Shown: positions 15,669-23,911 of the stretch, piece by piece | Numbering within the stretch: the first letter of the stretch is position 1 | Layout: each line of letters starts with the position of its first letter | DNA from: Roseibium hamelinense | Lineage (GTDB): Bacteria; Pseudomonadota; Alphaproteobacteria; Rhizobiales; Stappiaceae | Assembly (NCBI RefSeq): GCF_007830545.1 | Contig: NZ_VLLF01000004.1 | Location: forward strand, 1-64,000 | DNA: 64,000 nt | Direction: 5' to 3' | Position numbers and translations under genes: made by a program | The notes under the pieces: generated by a model | What the model was told of the DNA's origin: nothing | Databases searched by the model: none | What the model saw: the letters and a program-made list of their open reading frames with translations, nothing else

Positions 15669-17176
15669 GCCAGTCGACACCGGCCTTGCGGCTTGAAAAC
15701 ATCGTTAAAACCTTTCCGGGGGTGCGTGCGCTTGACGGCGTCTCATTGGAGGTCCTGCCGGGCGAAGTTCATGCCCTGATGGGCGAGAATGGCGCCGGAA
15801 AATCGACCTTGATGAAGGTCCTGGGCGGTTTGCACCAGCCGGACGAGGGCAAGATCATCGTCAGCGAGCAACTGGTCCGCATGGCCTCGCCGCTCGACGC
15901 CAAGTCCAAGGGCATCGTGTTCATTCACCAGGAACTGAGCCTTGCCTCCGAGTTGACCGTTGCCGAGAACATCTATCTGGGCGAACTGCCGAAAAAACGC
16001 TTCGGCCTGGTCGACTGGCAAAAACTCTACGCTCAGACCGATGAGATCCTCGCGAAGCTGAAGGTCGGTTTCAACGCCAAAACGCGTGTGGGGGACCTGT
16101 CCATCGCCAACCAGCAGATGGTTGAGATTGCCCGGGCCCTGACCGTCGACGCCAAGGCGGTGATCTTCGATGAGCCGACGGCCTCGCTGACCGATGCCGA
16201 AAAGGTCGTGCTGTTCGATGTGATTGCGGATCTGAAGGACCATGGCGTCGGCATCATCTACATTTCCCACCGCATGGAAGAGATCTTCAAGATCACCGAC
16301 CGGATCAGCGTGCTGCGCGACGGCTCCTACCGGGGCACCCTGGTGACGGCCGAGACCAATGAGGATGAAATCACGCAGCTGATGATCGGGCGCAGCCTCG
16401 ACTTGAGCCGGAACGTCAATCACAACGAACTTGGCGACACCGCCCTTGAGGTCAAAGGCCTGTCCTGCGGCAAACTCTACCGGGACATCAGTTTTGAGGT
16501 CAGACGCGGTGAGGTCGTCGGATTTTATGGCCTTGTCGGGGCGGGACGCACGGAAATTGCCGAGACCCTGTTCGGTTTGCGCGAACCAAGCGCCGGAAAG
16601 ATCTTTCTGGATGGCCAGGAAACCCGGATCCATTCCCCGGCCGATGCGATCTCCAAGGGCATTTCCCTGGTGCCGGAAGACCGCAAGGGCCAGGGTCTCG
16701 TGCTTGGCATGAACTGCCGGGACAACATGACCTTGCCGCAGGTGGACGATCTGAAGGCTGGACCTTTTGTTGCCGAAGGCGCGGAAGTGGCGATTTTCGA
16801 TCAATACCGCGACCGGCTCGACATCCGCACGCCCGGCTGGAAGCAAACGGTCGGCAACCTGTCGGGCGGCAACCAGCAGAAGATCGTGATCGGCAAATGG
16901 CTGTCCATGCATCCAAACGTCCTGATCGTGGACGAGCCCACCCGCGGCATTGATGTTGGCAGCAAGTCCGAGATCCACAACCTGATCCGCGAACTTGCCG
17001 GGCACGGCTACGCGGTTATCGTGATCAGCTCCGAGATGCCGGAGGTGTTGCATGTTAGCGACCGGATCGTTGCCATGTATTCCGGCGAGATCATCCGCAC
17101 CTTCACCTCGGACGAGGTCACCGAAGATAACCTCATCCAGGCCATCTCCGGCATCACCCCCGACAAGGCAGCTTGA
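15665..17176 (+). CDS. CUT2 ABC transporter ATPase with two nucleotide-binding domains (RbsA-like)
   Basis: The 503-residue protein has an N-terminal ABC domain with Walker A GENGAGKST, signature-equivalent LSIANQQMVEIARAL and Walker B VIFDEP. The C-terminal domain has a divergent Walker A (GLVGAGRTE), as usual in this family, LSGGNQQK and VLIVDEPTRGIDVG. It powers import through the two permeases encoded upstream. It is the last gene of the operon; an IS3 element begins about 90 bases downstream. Confidence 0.94.
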   Translation: MSQSTPALRLENIVKTFPGVRALDGVSLEVLPGEVHALMGENGAGKSTLMKVLGGLHQPDEGKIIVSEQLVRMASPLDAKSKGIVFIHQELSLASELTVAENIYLGELPKKRFGLVDWQKLYAQTDEILAKLKVGFNAKTRVGDLSIANQQMVEIARALTVDAKAVIFDEPTASLTDAEKVVLFDVIADLKDHGVGIIYISHRMEEIFKITDRISVLRDGSYRGTLVTAETNEDEITQLMIGRSLDLSRNVNHNELGDTALEVKGLSCGKLYRDISFEVRRGEVVGFYGLVGAGRTEIAETLFGLREPSAGKIFLDGQETRIHSPADAISKGISLVPEDRKGQGLVLGMNCRDNMTLPQVDDLKAGPFVAEGAEVAIFDQYRDRLDIRTPGWKQTVGNLSGGNQQKIVIGKWLSMHPNVLIVDEPTRGIDVGSKSEIHNLIRELAGHGYAVIVISSEMPEVLHVSDRIVAMYSGEIIRTFTSDEVTEDNLIQAISGITPDKAA

Positions 17177-17318
17177 TAAAGGGGAAAGGGGAGCATAGGC
17201 CTAGCTGAAACAGCTATGGTTGCTGGCTGTTGCTGCTTCTAATTGTCCGTCGTCAGGGTATTTGGGACTGATGGCTTCGTGACTTAGCTGAGGGACTGGC
17301 TCATCGTGTTGGTTGATT

Positions 17319-18257
17319 TTAAGCGGCTTGATTGCGGTATTGCAAACGCCGTTGATTGATCGTGTTTCGTTTGATCCTTTCACGTTCGCGTAAAATGGTT
17401 TCGCCACGTCCGAAGTAGACATCGGCAGGAGTGAGATTGCCGAGGCTCTCGTGGTAGCGGTGATGATTGTAGTGAGTGACGAAGCGCTCAATGCTCGCTT
17501 TGAGGTCACCGGGCAGGAAGTAGTTTTCTAGCAGGATCCGGTTCTTCAGGGTTTGATGCCAGCGTTCGATCTTGCCCTGTGTTTGCGGATGGTATGGCGC
17601 TCCACGAACATGATCCATGCCTTGCTCGTTGAGCCATTCAGCCAGCTCGCCGGAGATGTAACTGGCGCCGTTGTCAGACAGCAGACGGGGTTTGTGCCGA
17701 ACGGCAACCTGATCGCAGCCGGATGCCTGGAGGGCCAGTTCCAGCGTGTCGGTGACATCACCCGCCGTCATTGTGGTGCACAGCTTCCAGGCAACAACGT
17801 GTCGCGAGAAGTCGTCCAGAATGGTGCTCAGGTAGAACCAGCCCCAACCAATGATCTTGATGTAGGTGAAGTCCGTTTGCCACATCTGGTTGATGGCTGT
17901 GGTCTTGTCCCGGAATTCATCCGCCGCCTTGATGACCACGAAAGCCGGGCTGGTGATGAGATCATGGGTCTTGAGCAGCCGATACACAGAGGCCTCTGAC
18001 ACGAAGTACTGCTGCGTATCGGTGAACCGAACAGCCAGCTCTCGAGATGAGAGTTCGGGTTCTGCTAATGCCAGGTCAACAATAAGCCCTCGAATATCAT
18101 CCGGTATGCGGTTCCAAACCCTTGATGGCTTTGGAGAACGATCCTCCAAGGCTCCCGGACCACCTGTCAGATACTTGTCGTACCAACGGTAGAATGTGGT
18201 GCGGGGGATACCGAGCGTATCGAGGGTCTGCTTGGCCGGGAGATCAGACTGCTCCAC
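17319..18257 (-). CDS. IS3-family transposase OrfB (DDE integrase domain)
   Basis: The reading frame carries an HTH region (TLDTLGIPRTTFYRWYDKYL), the integrase core with the first Asp in MWQTDFTYIK, the second in LLSDNGASYIS and the Glu in HPQTQGKIERWHQTL: an intact DDE triad. The frame continues upstream of the given start without a stop through the OrfA end (RYPASEKLEIIRLV), so the active product is most likely an OrfAB fusion made by frameshifting. The coordinates give the part that begins at a GTG; independent translation from it is uncertain. Confidence 0.85.
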   Translation of the reverse strand: MEQSDLPAKQTLDTLGIPRTTFYRWYDKYLTGGPGALEDRSPKPSRVWNRIPDDIRGLIVDLALAEPELSSRELAVRFTDTQQYFVSEASVYRLLKTHDLITSPAFVVIKAADEFRDKTTAINQMWQTDFTYIKIIGWGWFYLSTILDDFSRHVVAWKLCTTMTAGDVTDTLELALQASGCDQVAVRHKPRLLSDNGASYISGELAEWLNEQGMDHVRGAPYHPQTQGKIERWHQTLKNRILLENYFLPGDLKASIERFVTHYNHHRYHESLGNLTPADVYFGRGETILRERERIKRNTINQRRLQYRNQAA

Positions 18258-18295
18258 CAGCCGTATGATCTCAAGCTTCTCCGATGCGGGGTACC

Positions 18296-18670
18296 TTATT
18301 CGTCGTCGCCCCCATCCCCGATCATGCTTTTTTTGAGCAAACGGAGTTCCAGAGCCTGTTCGGCAACCACCTCTTTCAAATCACGCGCTTCACGCCGCAG
18401 ATCCTGCACTTCACCTGTGTTGGCTTCCCGTGCCGTATCGCCAGCCAAACGCTTGCGGCCAGCTTCCATGAATTCCTTCGACCAGCTGTAATACTGGCTC
18501 TGGGCAATACCTTCCTGGCGGCACAGCTCGGCTATGCTGTCTTCGCCGCGAAGGCCGGCAAGCACAATCCGTATCTTATCTTCAGAGGAATACCGTTTAC
18601 GCGTCTTGCGGCGAATGTCGTTCACCGTGCGATCGGCTGCATCCCGATGACGCTGATTCTTCTGTCTCAT
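18296..18670 (-). CDS. IS3-family transposase OrfA (HTH and leucine zipper)
   Basis: The 124-residue protein has a transposase_8-like HTH (SSEDKIRIVLAGLRGEDSIA, then LCRQEGIAQSQYYSWSKEF) and a C-terminal helix rich in Leu/Glu (DLRREARDLKEVVAEQALEL) for dimerisation. It ends just after a run of seven A on its coding strand, where a -1 shift would enter the orfB frame. OrfA alone normally binds the ends and limits transposition. Confidence 0.85.
   Translation of the reverse strand: MRQKNQRHRDAADRTVNDIRRKTRKRYSSEDKIRIVLAGLRGEDSIAELCRQEGIAQSQYYSWSKEFMEAGRKRLAGDTAREANTGEVQDLRREARDLKEVVAEQALELRLLKKSMIGDGGDDE
18327..18335 (-). other. Programmed -1 frameshift site between OrfA and OrfB
   Basis: On the coding strand the sequence reads CAAAAAAAG, with seven A at 18328-18334. 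The orfA frame reads CTC AAA AAA AGC. A shift back by one on A AAA AAG leads into an open frame encoding KKHDRGWGRRRIRYPASEK that joins orfB. This is the typical slippery heptamer arrangement of IS3 elements. Confidence 0.7.
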
Positions 18671-18938
18671 GCTTCACTCCTGATCTGTGAAGATGAGCCA
18701 AAATCACTCCCTTAAGCAATCAGCCAATCTGGACCCAGAGGTGCTGACGGGTAACAGGTTGCTGTCGACCAAATTGCCGTGGTTCTGTTCACAACTGTTG
18801 CGCCTGAAAACCTGGACTAAGCTGCCGATCTCGATCCCGCGCCAAATTACTTGGGTGGAACTGGCAAGCAGCTGGCTCAACTTGGCCAGAACTCCTCATG
18901 AACAGCCGACCTTCTGCCTCAGGACAAGGAGTATTTTG

Positions 18939-19604
18939 ATGAGCCATAAGATTATCATTCAGTCGAAATCGAAAGTCACCCATAACGTTTGGGCCTTCAC
19001 GACGACGCGTCCGGACAGCTACAGCTTTGAACCGGGCCAGGCTACGGAAGTGTCGATCGACCGGCCAGACTGGCGCCAGGAAGGCCGCCCATTTACCTTC
19101 ACGTCGCTACCCGGTGATGAGCATCTGGAATTCACGATTAAAGCGTATCGCGACCATGACGGCGTTACCCACAAACTGGACGATGTTGCGCCCGGCGAAG
19201 CGCTGCTGATCGGCGACCCGTGGGGCGCGATAACCTACCAGGGCCCGGGTACGTTCATTGCGGGTGGTGCCGGGATTACGCCGTTTCTGGCTATCCTGCG
19301 GGATCTTGAGCGCAAAGGCGAGCTGTCCGGGCAGCAGCTTTTGTTCGGCAATCAAAAAGCCGAGGACATCATCTTGAAGGATGAGCTCGATGCGATGGAT
19401 GGACTGAAGGTTATCTATGCTCTGAGCGATGAAAAACGAAGCGGGATGTATTATGGTCATTTCGACCAGGACACGCTGGACGAAATCATCGACGATACGA
19501 AGGGCAAGTTTTACGTATGCGGCCCGGACAAAATGGTCGAGGGTGTTGTCGCGAGCCTGAAGAACCTGGGCGTCGCCCCAATCGACATCGTAACGGAAGA
19601 GTAG
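18939..19604 (+). CDS. Flavodoxin/ferredoxin-NAD(P)H reductase-like FAD oxidoreductase
   Basis: The 221-residue protein has the FAD-binding segment RPFTFTSLP (residues about 46-54), the NAD(P)-binding GGAGITPF and the terminal YVCGPDKM, in the order of ferredoxin-NADP reductase family members. It moves electrons between NAD(P)H and a flavodoxin or ferredoxin-type partner. The chosen ATG has AAGGAG about 8 bases upstream; longer in-frame extensions would run into the IS3 element and lack family similarity. It stands alone between the IS3 element and a convergent AraC regulator, and its partner is not in the window. Confidence 0.82.
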   Translation: MSHKIIIQSKSKVTHNVWAFTTTRPDSYSFEPGQATEVSIDRPDWRQEGRPFTFTSLPGDEHLEFTIKAYRDHDGVTHKLDDVAPGEALLIGDPWGAITYQGPGTFIAGGAGITPFLAILRDLERKGELSGQQLLFGNQKAEDIILKDELDAMDGLKVIYALSDEKRSGMYYGHFDQDTLDEIIDDTKGKFYVCGPDKMVEGVVASLKNLGVAPIDIVTEE

Positions 19605-19703
19605 GCCTAAGGGCGCCAAGTCTGAGTGGCAAGCGTTCAAAGTCGATCGCGGTGAGAGCTTGCGCAAGTGAAGCCTGTTATATGCAAAACTCTCTGAATT
19701 GGC

Positions 19704-20648
19704 TCAGCAGAGCCGGTGATTGTTTGGCGTGACACCGAAGCGTTTTTGGTAGATGCGGATGAAATGCGACGGGGAATCGTAGCCGCAGGCCAGCGAGATT
19801 TCCGATATGGACTGCTCGGTTTGCAACAAAAGGTTGCGGGCGCGCTCAAGCTTTTGATGGATTGCAAATTTTTTTGGCGAAACCCTCAGGTGCTTTTGGA
19901 ACAGCCGCTCCAGCTGCCGGGTCGAAATGCCGATCTTGCGGGCGATCTCCGAAGACGGCAGGTAAAACGGCGCACTCTCGTTCATCAGCCTAATGGCTTC
20001 GGCAATATGCGGGTTTCGGATGCCATGGCGCGCCTGAACAGAGATTTGCTGAGACGCTTCCGGCGGGCGCACGCCGGAATAGACCATCATGTCGGCCACT
20101 GCGGCCGCCAAGTCCGCGCCATGGCGTTCGCCGATCAGATGCAGCATCAGATCTGACGCCGCCGTTCCGCCGGATGCGGTGACAAAGGGCTCGTCGGCGA
20201 CGAACACATTCTTACACAGGTCGACATTGGGAAACGTTTCGCCAAAGCTGTCGTGGAACGACCAGTGGATGGCCGCGCGTCGGCCGTCCAGCAACCCGGC
20301 CTTTGCCAGCACGAAAGCGCCCGAACAGATCGCGCCGATCCGGGTGCCGCGGGCGCGCTCGCGCCGGATGAACGACAGGATTTGCGGCGTGACGCGCTCG
20401 CCGATGTTCTGGCCGGAGACAATGAATAGGCTGGAGCGGGCCGGCAAGGGCTCCAGCCCCTGATCGACGAGCGTAACCGACCTGTTTGAACACACGGCTT
20501 GCTGCCCGCCTGGGGAAGCAAGCCGCCAGCGGTAAAGATCGCTGCCTTCCAGCAGATTGGCGATCCGGAGCGGTTCGAGCGCACAGGAAAACGCAATGTG
20601 CGAGAAATCGTCCAACAGCAGAAATGTCACGTCAGATGTCAGGGCCAT
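19704..20648 (-). CDS. GlxA-family AraC transcriptional regulator
   Basis: The 314-residue protein has an N-terminal DJ-1/PfpI-like domain (about 1-185; FIVSGQNIGE and GAICSGAFVLAKAGLLDG with the nucleophile-elbow Cys) and a C-terminal AraC double HTH (residues about 210-314; SSEIARKIGISTRQLERLF and GYDSPSHFIRIYQKRFGVTP). Such regulators often control catabolism of betaines, carnitine or arginine-type amines. The ATG has GGGAGAA upstream. It is divergent from the GntR operon with a 126-base gap, so it may activate that operon. Confidence 0.9.
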   Translation of the reverse strand: MALTSDVTFLLLDDFSHIAFSCALEPLRIANLLEGSDLYRWRLASPGGQQAVCSNRSVTLVDQGLEPLPARSSLFIVSGQNIGERVTPQILSFIRRERARGTRIGAICSGAFVLAKAGLLDGRRAAIHWSFHDSFGETFPNVDLCKNVFVADEPFVTASGGTAASDLMLHLIGERHGADLAAAVADMMVYSGVRPPEASQQISVQARHGIRNPHIAEAIRLMNESAPFYLPSSEIARKIGISTRQLERLFQKHLRVSPKKFAIHQKLERARNLLLQTEQSISEISLACGYDSPSHFIRIYQKRFGVTPNNHRLC

Positions 20649-20731
20649 GTCGCTTTTCTCCCGCCATTGTCGCCCTGTGAAAGTCACGGGGGCGGATCGG
20701 CCGCTATGTTCGTATTGATATTGTATTCATA

Positions 20732-20741
20732 TTGTATACAA
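20732..20741. promoter_or_regulatory. Candidate GntR/FCD operator
   Basis: TTGTATACAA is a perfect 10-bp palindrome 33 bases before the GntR start, within an AT-rich stretch containing further TATTG repeats (20713-20733). FadR-subfamily regulators commonly bind TGTATACA-type palindromes, so autoregulation by the adjacent GntR protein is a reasonable inference. Confidence 0.5.
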
Positions 20742-20774
20742 GGTGGTCAATCATAAATCGCACAGGATCGGCCA

Positions 20775-21485
20775 ATGCCTCCCACCCGTGGATCTGCCAA
20801 GAACGACGCCTACGAAGCCATGAAACGGGCAATCCTGACGCTTGAGCGCAAGCCCGGATCGTCCTTGGAGGAAAGCGAGCTTTGCACGGCATTCGGGTTG
20901 TCGCGCACGCCCTTGCGCGAGGTGCTGCAGCAGCTGGCCGGTGAGGGGTACGTTGTTCTCCAGGCTAACCGTGGTGCGCGCGTGTCCGACATGACGCATT
21001 ACACCCTGCGCGATTTTTTTCTGGCAGCGCCGCTCGTTTACAGCGCAATCATGCGACTGGCGGCGCAGAACGCGACCCAAGCCCAGATCAGCGATTTGAA
21101 ATGGGCACAAGAAGCGTTCCGCTCAGCCCTCGAAGGCGGGTCGGTCACCGACCGCGCCCTCACCAATGACCGGTTCCACCGGATCACCGGCGAAATGGCG
21201 GACAATCCGTATCTGATGGTCAGTCTTGACCGGCTTTTGATCGATCACACGCGTATCGCGATGACCTTTTTCCGGCCCAACACGAAATCTGACCCTGAAC
21301 GCTTGTCACAGGCCAGCCGGCAGCATGACGACATGATCGCGGCGATCGAGGCCGGTGATGAAGACCGCGCCGCAAGTCTTGCGCTTGAGCATTGGGCATT
21401 GTCGCGCGACCAGATCGAGCTTTTTGTCATGCCCAGGGGCCTGGAGGCGCCGCTCGGGCAATTGCCAACTCAAAAATCCGCCTGA
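20775..21485 (+). CDS. GntR-family transcriptional regulator (FadR subfamily, FCD domain)
   Basis: The 236-residue protein has an N-terminal winged HTH (residues about 8-75; ESELCTAFGLSRTPLREVL, QLAGEGYVVLQANRGARV) and a C-terminal all-helical FCD ligand-binding domain (85-220; metal-type residues in NDRFHRIT and ASRQHDDMI). It is the first gene of a plus-strand operon; the DapA-like gene starts 6 bases after its stop. It probably represses this operon until a pathway intermediate binds. A TTGTATACAA palindrome lies just upstream. Confidence 0.92.
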   Translation: MPPTRGSAKNDAYEAMKRAILTLERKPGSSLEESELCTAFGLSRTPLREVLQQLAGEGYVVLQANRGARVSDMTHYTLRDFFLAAPLVYSAIMRLAAQNATQAQISDLKWAQEAFRSALEGGSVTDRALTNDRFHRITGEMADNPYLMVSLDRLLIDHTRIAMTFFRPNTKSDPERLSQASRQHDDMIAAIEAGDEDRAASLALEHWALSRDQIELFVMPRGLEAPLGQLPTQKSA

Positions 21486-21491
21486 GGCCCC

Positions 21492-22415
21492 ATGACCCCG
21501 AGACTGATATTCGAAGGCATATATACGCCGATCGTAACACCCTATGACGAGACCGGAACCGTTGTCTGGGACGCGTTGGAGGCGATGATTGATCACCTCG
21601 TCGCAAGCGGCGTTCACGGCGTGATTTCGGGAGGCTCCACCGGCGAAAACTACACCCAGACGGTTGAGGAGCGGCTGGAACTCGCCGCGTTCACCAAGAA
21701 CAAGCTGGCGGGACGCCTGCCGTTGATTGTCGGCACCGGCTCGATGCGCACCCCGGACTCCGTTGCGCTGGCTGAAGGGGCTGCCAAGCTGGGCGCCCAC
21801 GCCATTCTCGTGGCAACGCCGCCCTATGCGGTGCCAACTGAACGCGAAAACGCGCTCAATGTCCTGACCATTGACCGGGCGGCCGACCTGCCGATCATGC
21901 TCTACAACTATCCGGGCCGGATGGGCGTCAACATGGGCGAGGAGTTCCTCGATCGAGTTGGCCGATCGCGCAATGTTTGTGCCATCAAGGAAAGTTCAGG
22001 CGACATCAACCGCGTCCACCTTCTGGCGCGCGACTACCCGCACATCCAGATATCCTGCGGCATGGACGATCAGGCGCTGGAGTTCTTTGCCTGGGGCGCG
22101 CGCAGCTGGGTCTGCGCCGGATCGAATTTTCTGCCAGGTGAGCATGTGGCGCTGTATCGGGCCTGCGCCGTCGAAGGCAATTTCACCAAGGGCCGCCAGA
22201 TCATGTCCGCCATGATGCCCTTAATGCGCGTGCTGGAACAGGGCGGCAAGTTCATTCAATGCGTCAAACACGGGGTGGAAATGTGCGGGCTTGAGGCCGG
22301 TCCGCCGCGCCCGCCCCTCAAGGCGTTGAACAAAGACGATAAACGGCAGCTAGAACAGGTGGTCCGGGTTTTGAAATCGACAATTGAGACGATCACGGCG
22401 GGAGAACACACATGA
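21492..22415 (+). CDS. DapA-superfamily lyase/deaminase (dihydrodipicolinate-synthase-like)
   Basis: The 307-residue TIM-barrel protein keeps the Schiff-base Lys166 (CAIKESSGD), the Tyr138/Tyr140 region (LYNYPGRMG) and the GGSTGENY phosphate/carboxylate loop near residue 47. The family includes dihydrodipicolinate synthase, KDG aldolase and 1-pyrroline-4-hydroxy-2-carboxylate deaminase. Because it is followed by an aldehyde dehydrogenase and an FAD oxidoreductase under a GntR regulator, the deaminase of hydroxyproline breakdown is a good candidate, though not proven. Its stop overlaps the next start by 4 bases. Confidence 0.85.
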   Translation: MTPRLIFEGIYTPIVTPYDETGTVVWDALEAMIDHLVASGVHGVISGGSTGENYTQTVEERLELAAFTKNKLAGRLPLIVGTGSMRTPDSVALAEGAAKLGAHAILVATPPYAVPTERENALNVLTIDRAADLPIMLYNYPGRMGVNMGEEFLDRVGRSRNVCAIKESSGDINRVHLLARDYPHIQISCGMDDQALEFFAWGARSWVCAGSNFLPGEHVALYRACAVEGNFTKGRQIMSAMMPLMRVLEQGGKFIQCVKHGVEMCGLEAGPPRPPLKALNKDDKRQLEQVVRVLKSTIETITAGEHT

Positions 22416-23911
22416 GCGAGCTTCTGACACGTGATGAATACAAGGCTCTGGCCGCCAAGCTGGCTTTTCCGGCAACAGCGTTCATTGACGGCGGATACCG
22501 CCCGGCCGCCTCCGGCAAAACTTTCACCACAAAGAATCCGGCAACGGGCGACGCGCTGGCTGATGTTTCGGCCTGCGGGGCCGAAGATGTGGACTTTGCC
22601 GTTTCAAAAGCGCGAGAAGCGTTTGAAGACGGCCGGTGGTCCAAGATGCATCCCGCGCAACGCAAGGATGTCCTGATCCGGTTTGCGAAACTCTTGACCC
22701 GCAACCGGCGTGAGCTTGCCGTTATGGAAAGCCTCGACAGTGGCAAGACGATCTTCGATTGCGAGACGGTTGATATGCCCGAGACCATCCATTGCATCAA
22801 GTGGCATGCGGAGGCCATCGACAAGATCTACGATCAGGTGTCGCCCGCGTCCGATGACCACCTGGCGATGATTGTCCGCGAACCGGTTGGTGTTGTGGGT
22901 CTCGTTCTGCCCTGGAATTTTCCGCTTCTGATGCTGGCCTGGAAGATAGGTCCGGCGCTGGCCGCAGGCTGCTCAGTGGTGGTGAAACCTGCGGAAGAAA
23001 CCTCCCTCACGGCATTGAGGGTGGCGGAACTCGCGGGTGAGGCCGGAGTTCCGGCGGGCGTTTTCAACGTCGTACCCGGCACCGGCCCGGAGGTCGGCGA
23101 GCCGCTCGGACGGCACATGCATGTCGACATGATTTCGTTCACCGGCTCGACCGAGACCGGGCGCCGGTTTCTGAGCTACGCAGCCGAAAGCAACCTGAAG
23201 GAAGTTGTTCTGGAAATGGGCGGCAAGAACCCTTGTGTGGTGCTGAAAGACGCGGAAAATCTCGACCGTGTGGCTGCGCATGTGGTCAACGGCGCATTCT
23301 GGAACATGGGGGAAAACTGCTCGGCCAGCTCGCGGCTGATCGTGGAGGAAGACATCAAGGACGCCCTGTTGGAGCGGATCTATGCCCATGCACGCGAATG
23401 GATGGTTGGCGACCCGCTGGACCCGGAGCACCGGGTTGGCGCGTTGGTCTCGGAGGAGCATTTCGGCAAGGTCTGCTCCTACCTTCAAACCGATGCCAAG
23501 GTGTTGTTGGGCGGCAAAACGCAGGGTGCGGCATTCGTTGAACCCACCGTGCTTGATGTGGCGCGGAGCTCGCCCGTGGCGCACGAAGAGATTTTCGGCC
23601 CCGTGCTTGCCGTCATGAGTGTGCGCGGGTTTGACGAGGCGATCGCGCTTGCGAACAGCACAGAGTACGGCCTTGCGGCCTCGATCTTCACCGGTAACGC
23701 CAAAAAGGCCTTGCGCGGTGCACGCGCGATCCGGGCTGGAACGGTGACTGTCAACTGCTTTGGCGAAGGTGATATCACGACGCCGTTTGGCGGCTTCAAG
23801 CAATCGGGATTCGGCGGGCGCGACAACGGGCTTCATGCGCATGATCAGTATACCCAGCTGAAGACGATCTGGCTCGATCTGAGCGATGATGAGGACGAGG
23901 CTGTCGGCTGA
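22412..23911 (+). CDS. NAD(P)-dependent aldehyde dehydrogenase
   Basis: The 499-residue ALDH has LPWNFPLL, FTGSTETG, the catalytic Glu268 (LEMGGKNP) and Cys303 (GENCSASSR), so it should be active. It resembles gamma-glutamyl-aminobutyraldehyde/betaine-aldehyde-type enzymes; in this operon it could also oxidise alpha-ketoglutarate semialdehyde. It overlaps the DapA-like gene (ATGA) and shares one base with the following FAD gene, so all three are translationally coupled and should act in consecutive steps. Confidence 0.9.
   Translation: MSELLTRDEYKALAAKLAFPATAFIDGGYRPAASGKTFTTKNPATGDALADVSACGAEDVDFAVSKAREAFEDGRWSKMHPAQRKDVLIRFAKLLTRNRRELAVMESLDSGKTIFDCETVDMPETIHCIKWHAEAIDKIYDQVSPASDDHLAMIVREPVGVVGLVLPWNFPLLMLAWKIGPALAAGCSVVVKPAEETSLTALRVAELAGEAGVPAGVFNVVPGTGPEVGEPLGRHMHVDMISFTGSTETGRRFLSYAAESNLKEVVLEMGGKNPCVVLKDAENLDRVAAHVVNGAFWNMGENCSASSRLIVEEDIKDALLERIYAHAREWMVGDPLDPEHRVGALVSEEHFGKVCSYLQTDAKVLLGGKTQGAAFVEPTVLDVARSSPVAHEEIFGPVLAVMSVRGFDEAIALANSTEYGLAASIFTGNAKKALRGARAIRAGTVTVNCFGEGDITTPFGGFKQSGFGGRDNGLHAHDQYTQLKTIWLDLSDDEDEAVG

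Larger units (their letters stand above)
17263..18737 (-). mobile_element. IS3-family insertion sequence (about 1.47 kb)
   Basis: It contains orfA and orfB of an IS3-type transposase on the minus strand. Imperfect inverted ends can be aligned: TGGGACTGATGGCT from 17263 and, on the other strand, TGGGTCCAGATTGGCT from 18737, each followed about 30-40 bases inside by GGCTCATC. No matching short target duplication is evident at these borders, so the ends may be off by a few bases or the element is old. It sits between the CUT2 operon and the flavodoxin-reductase-like gene. Confidence 0.75.
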
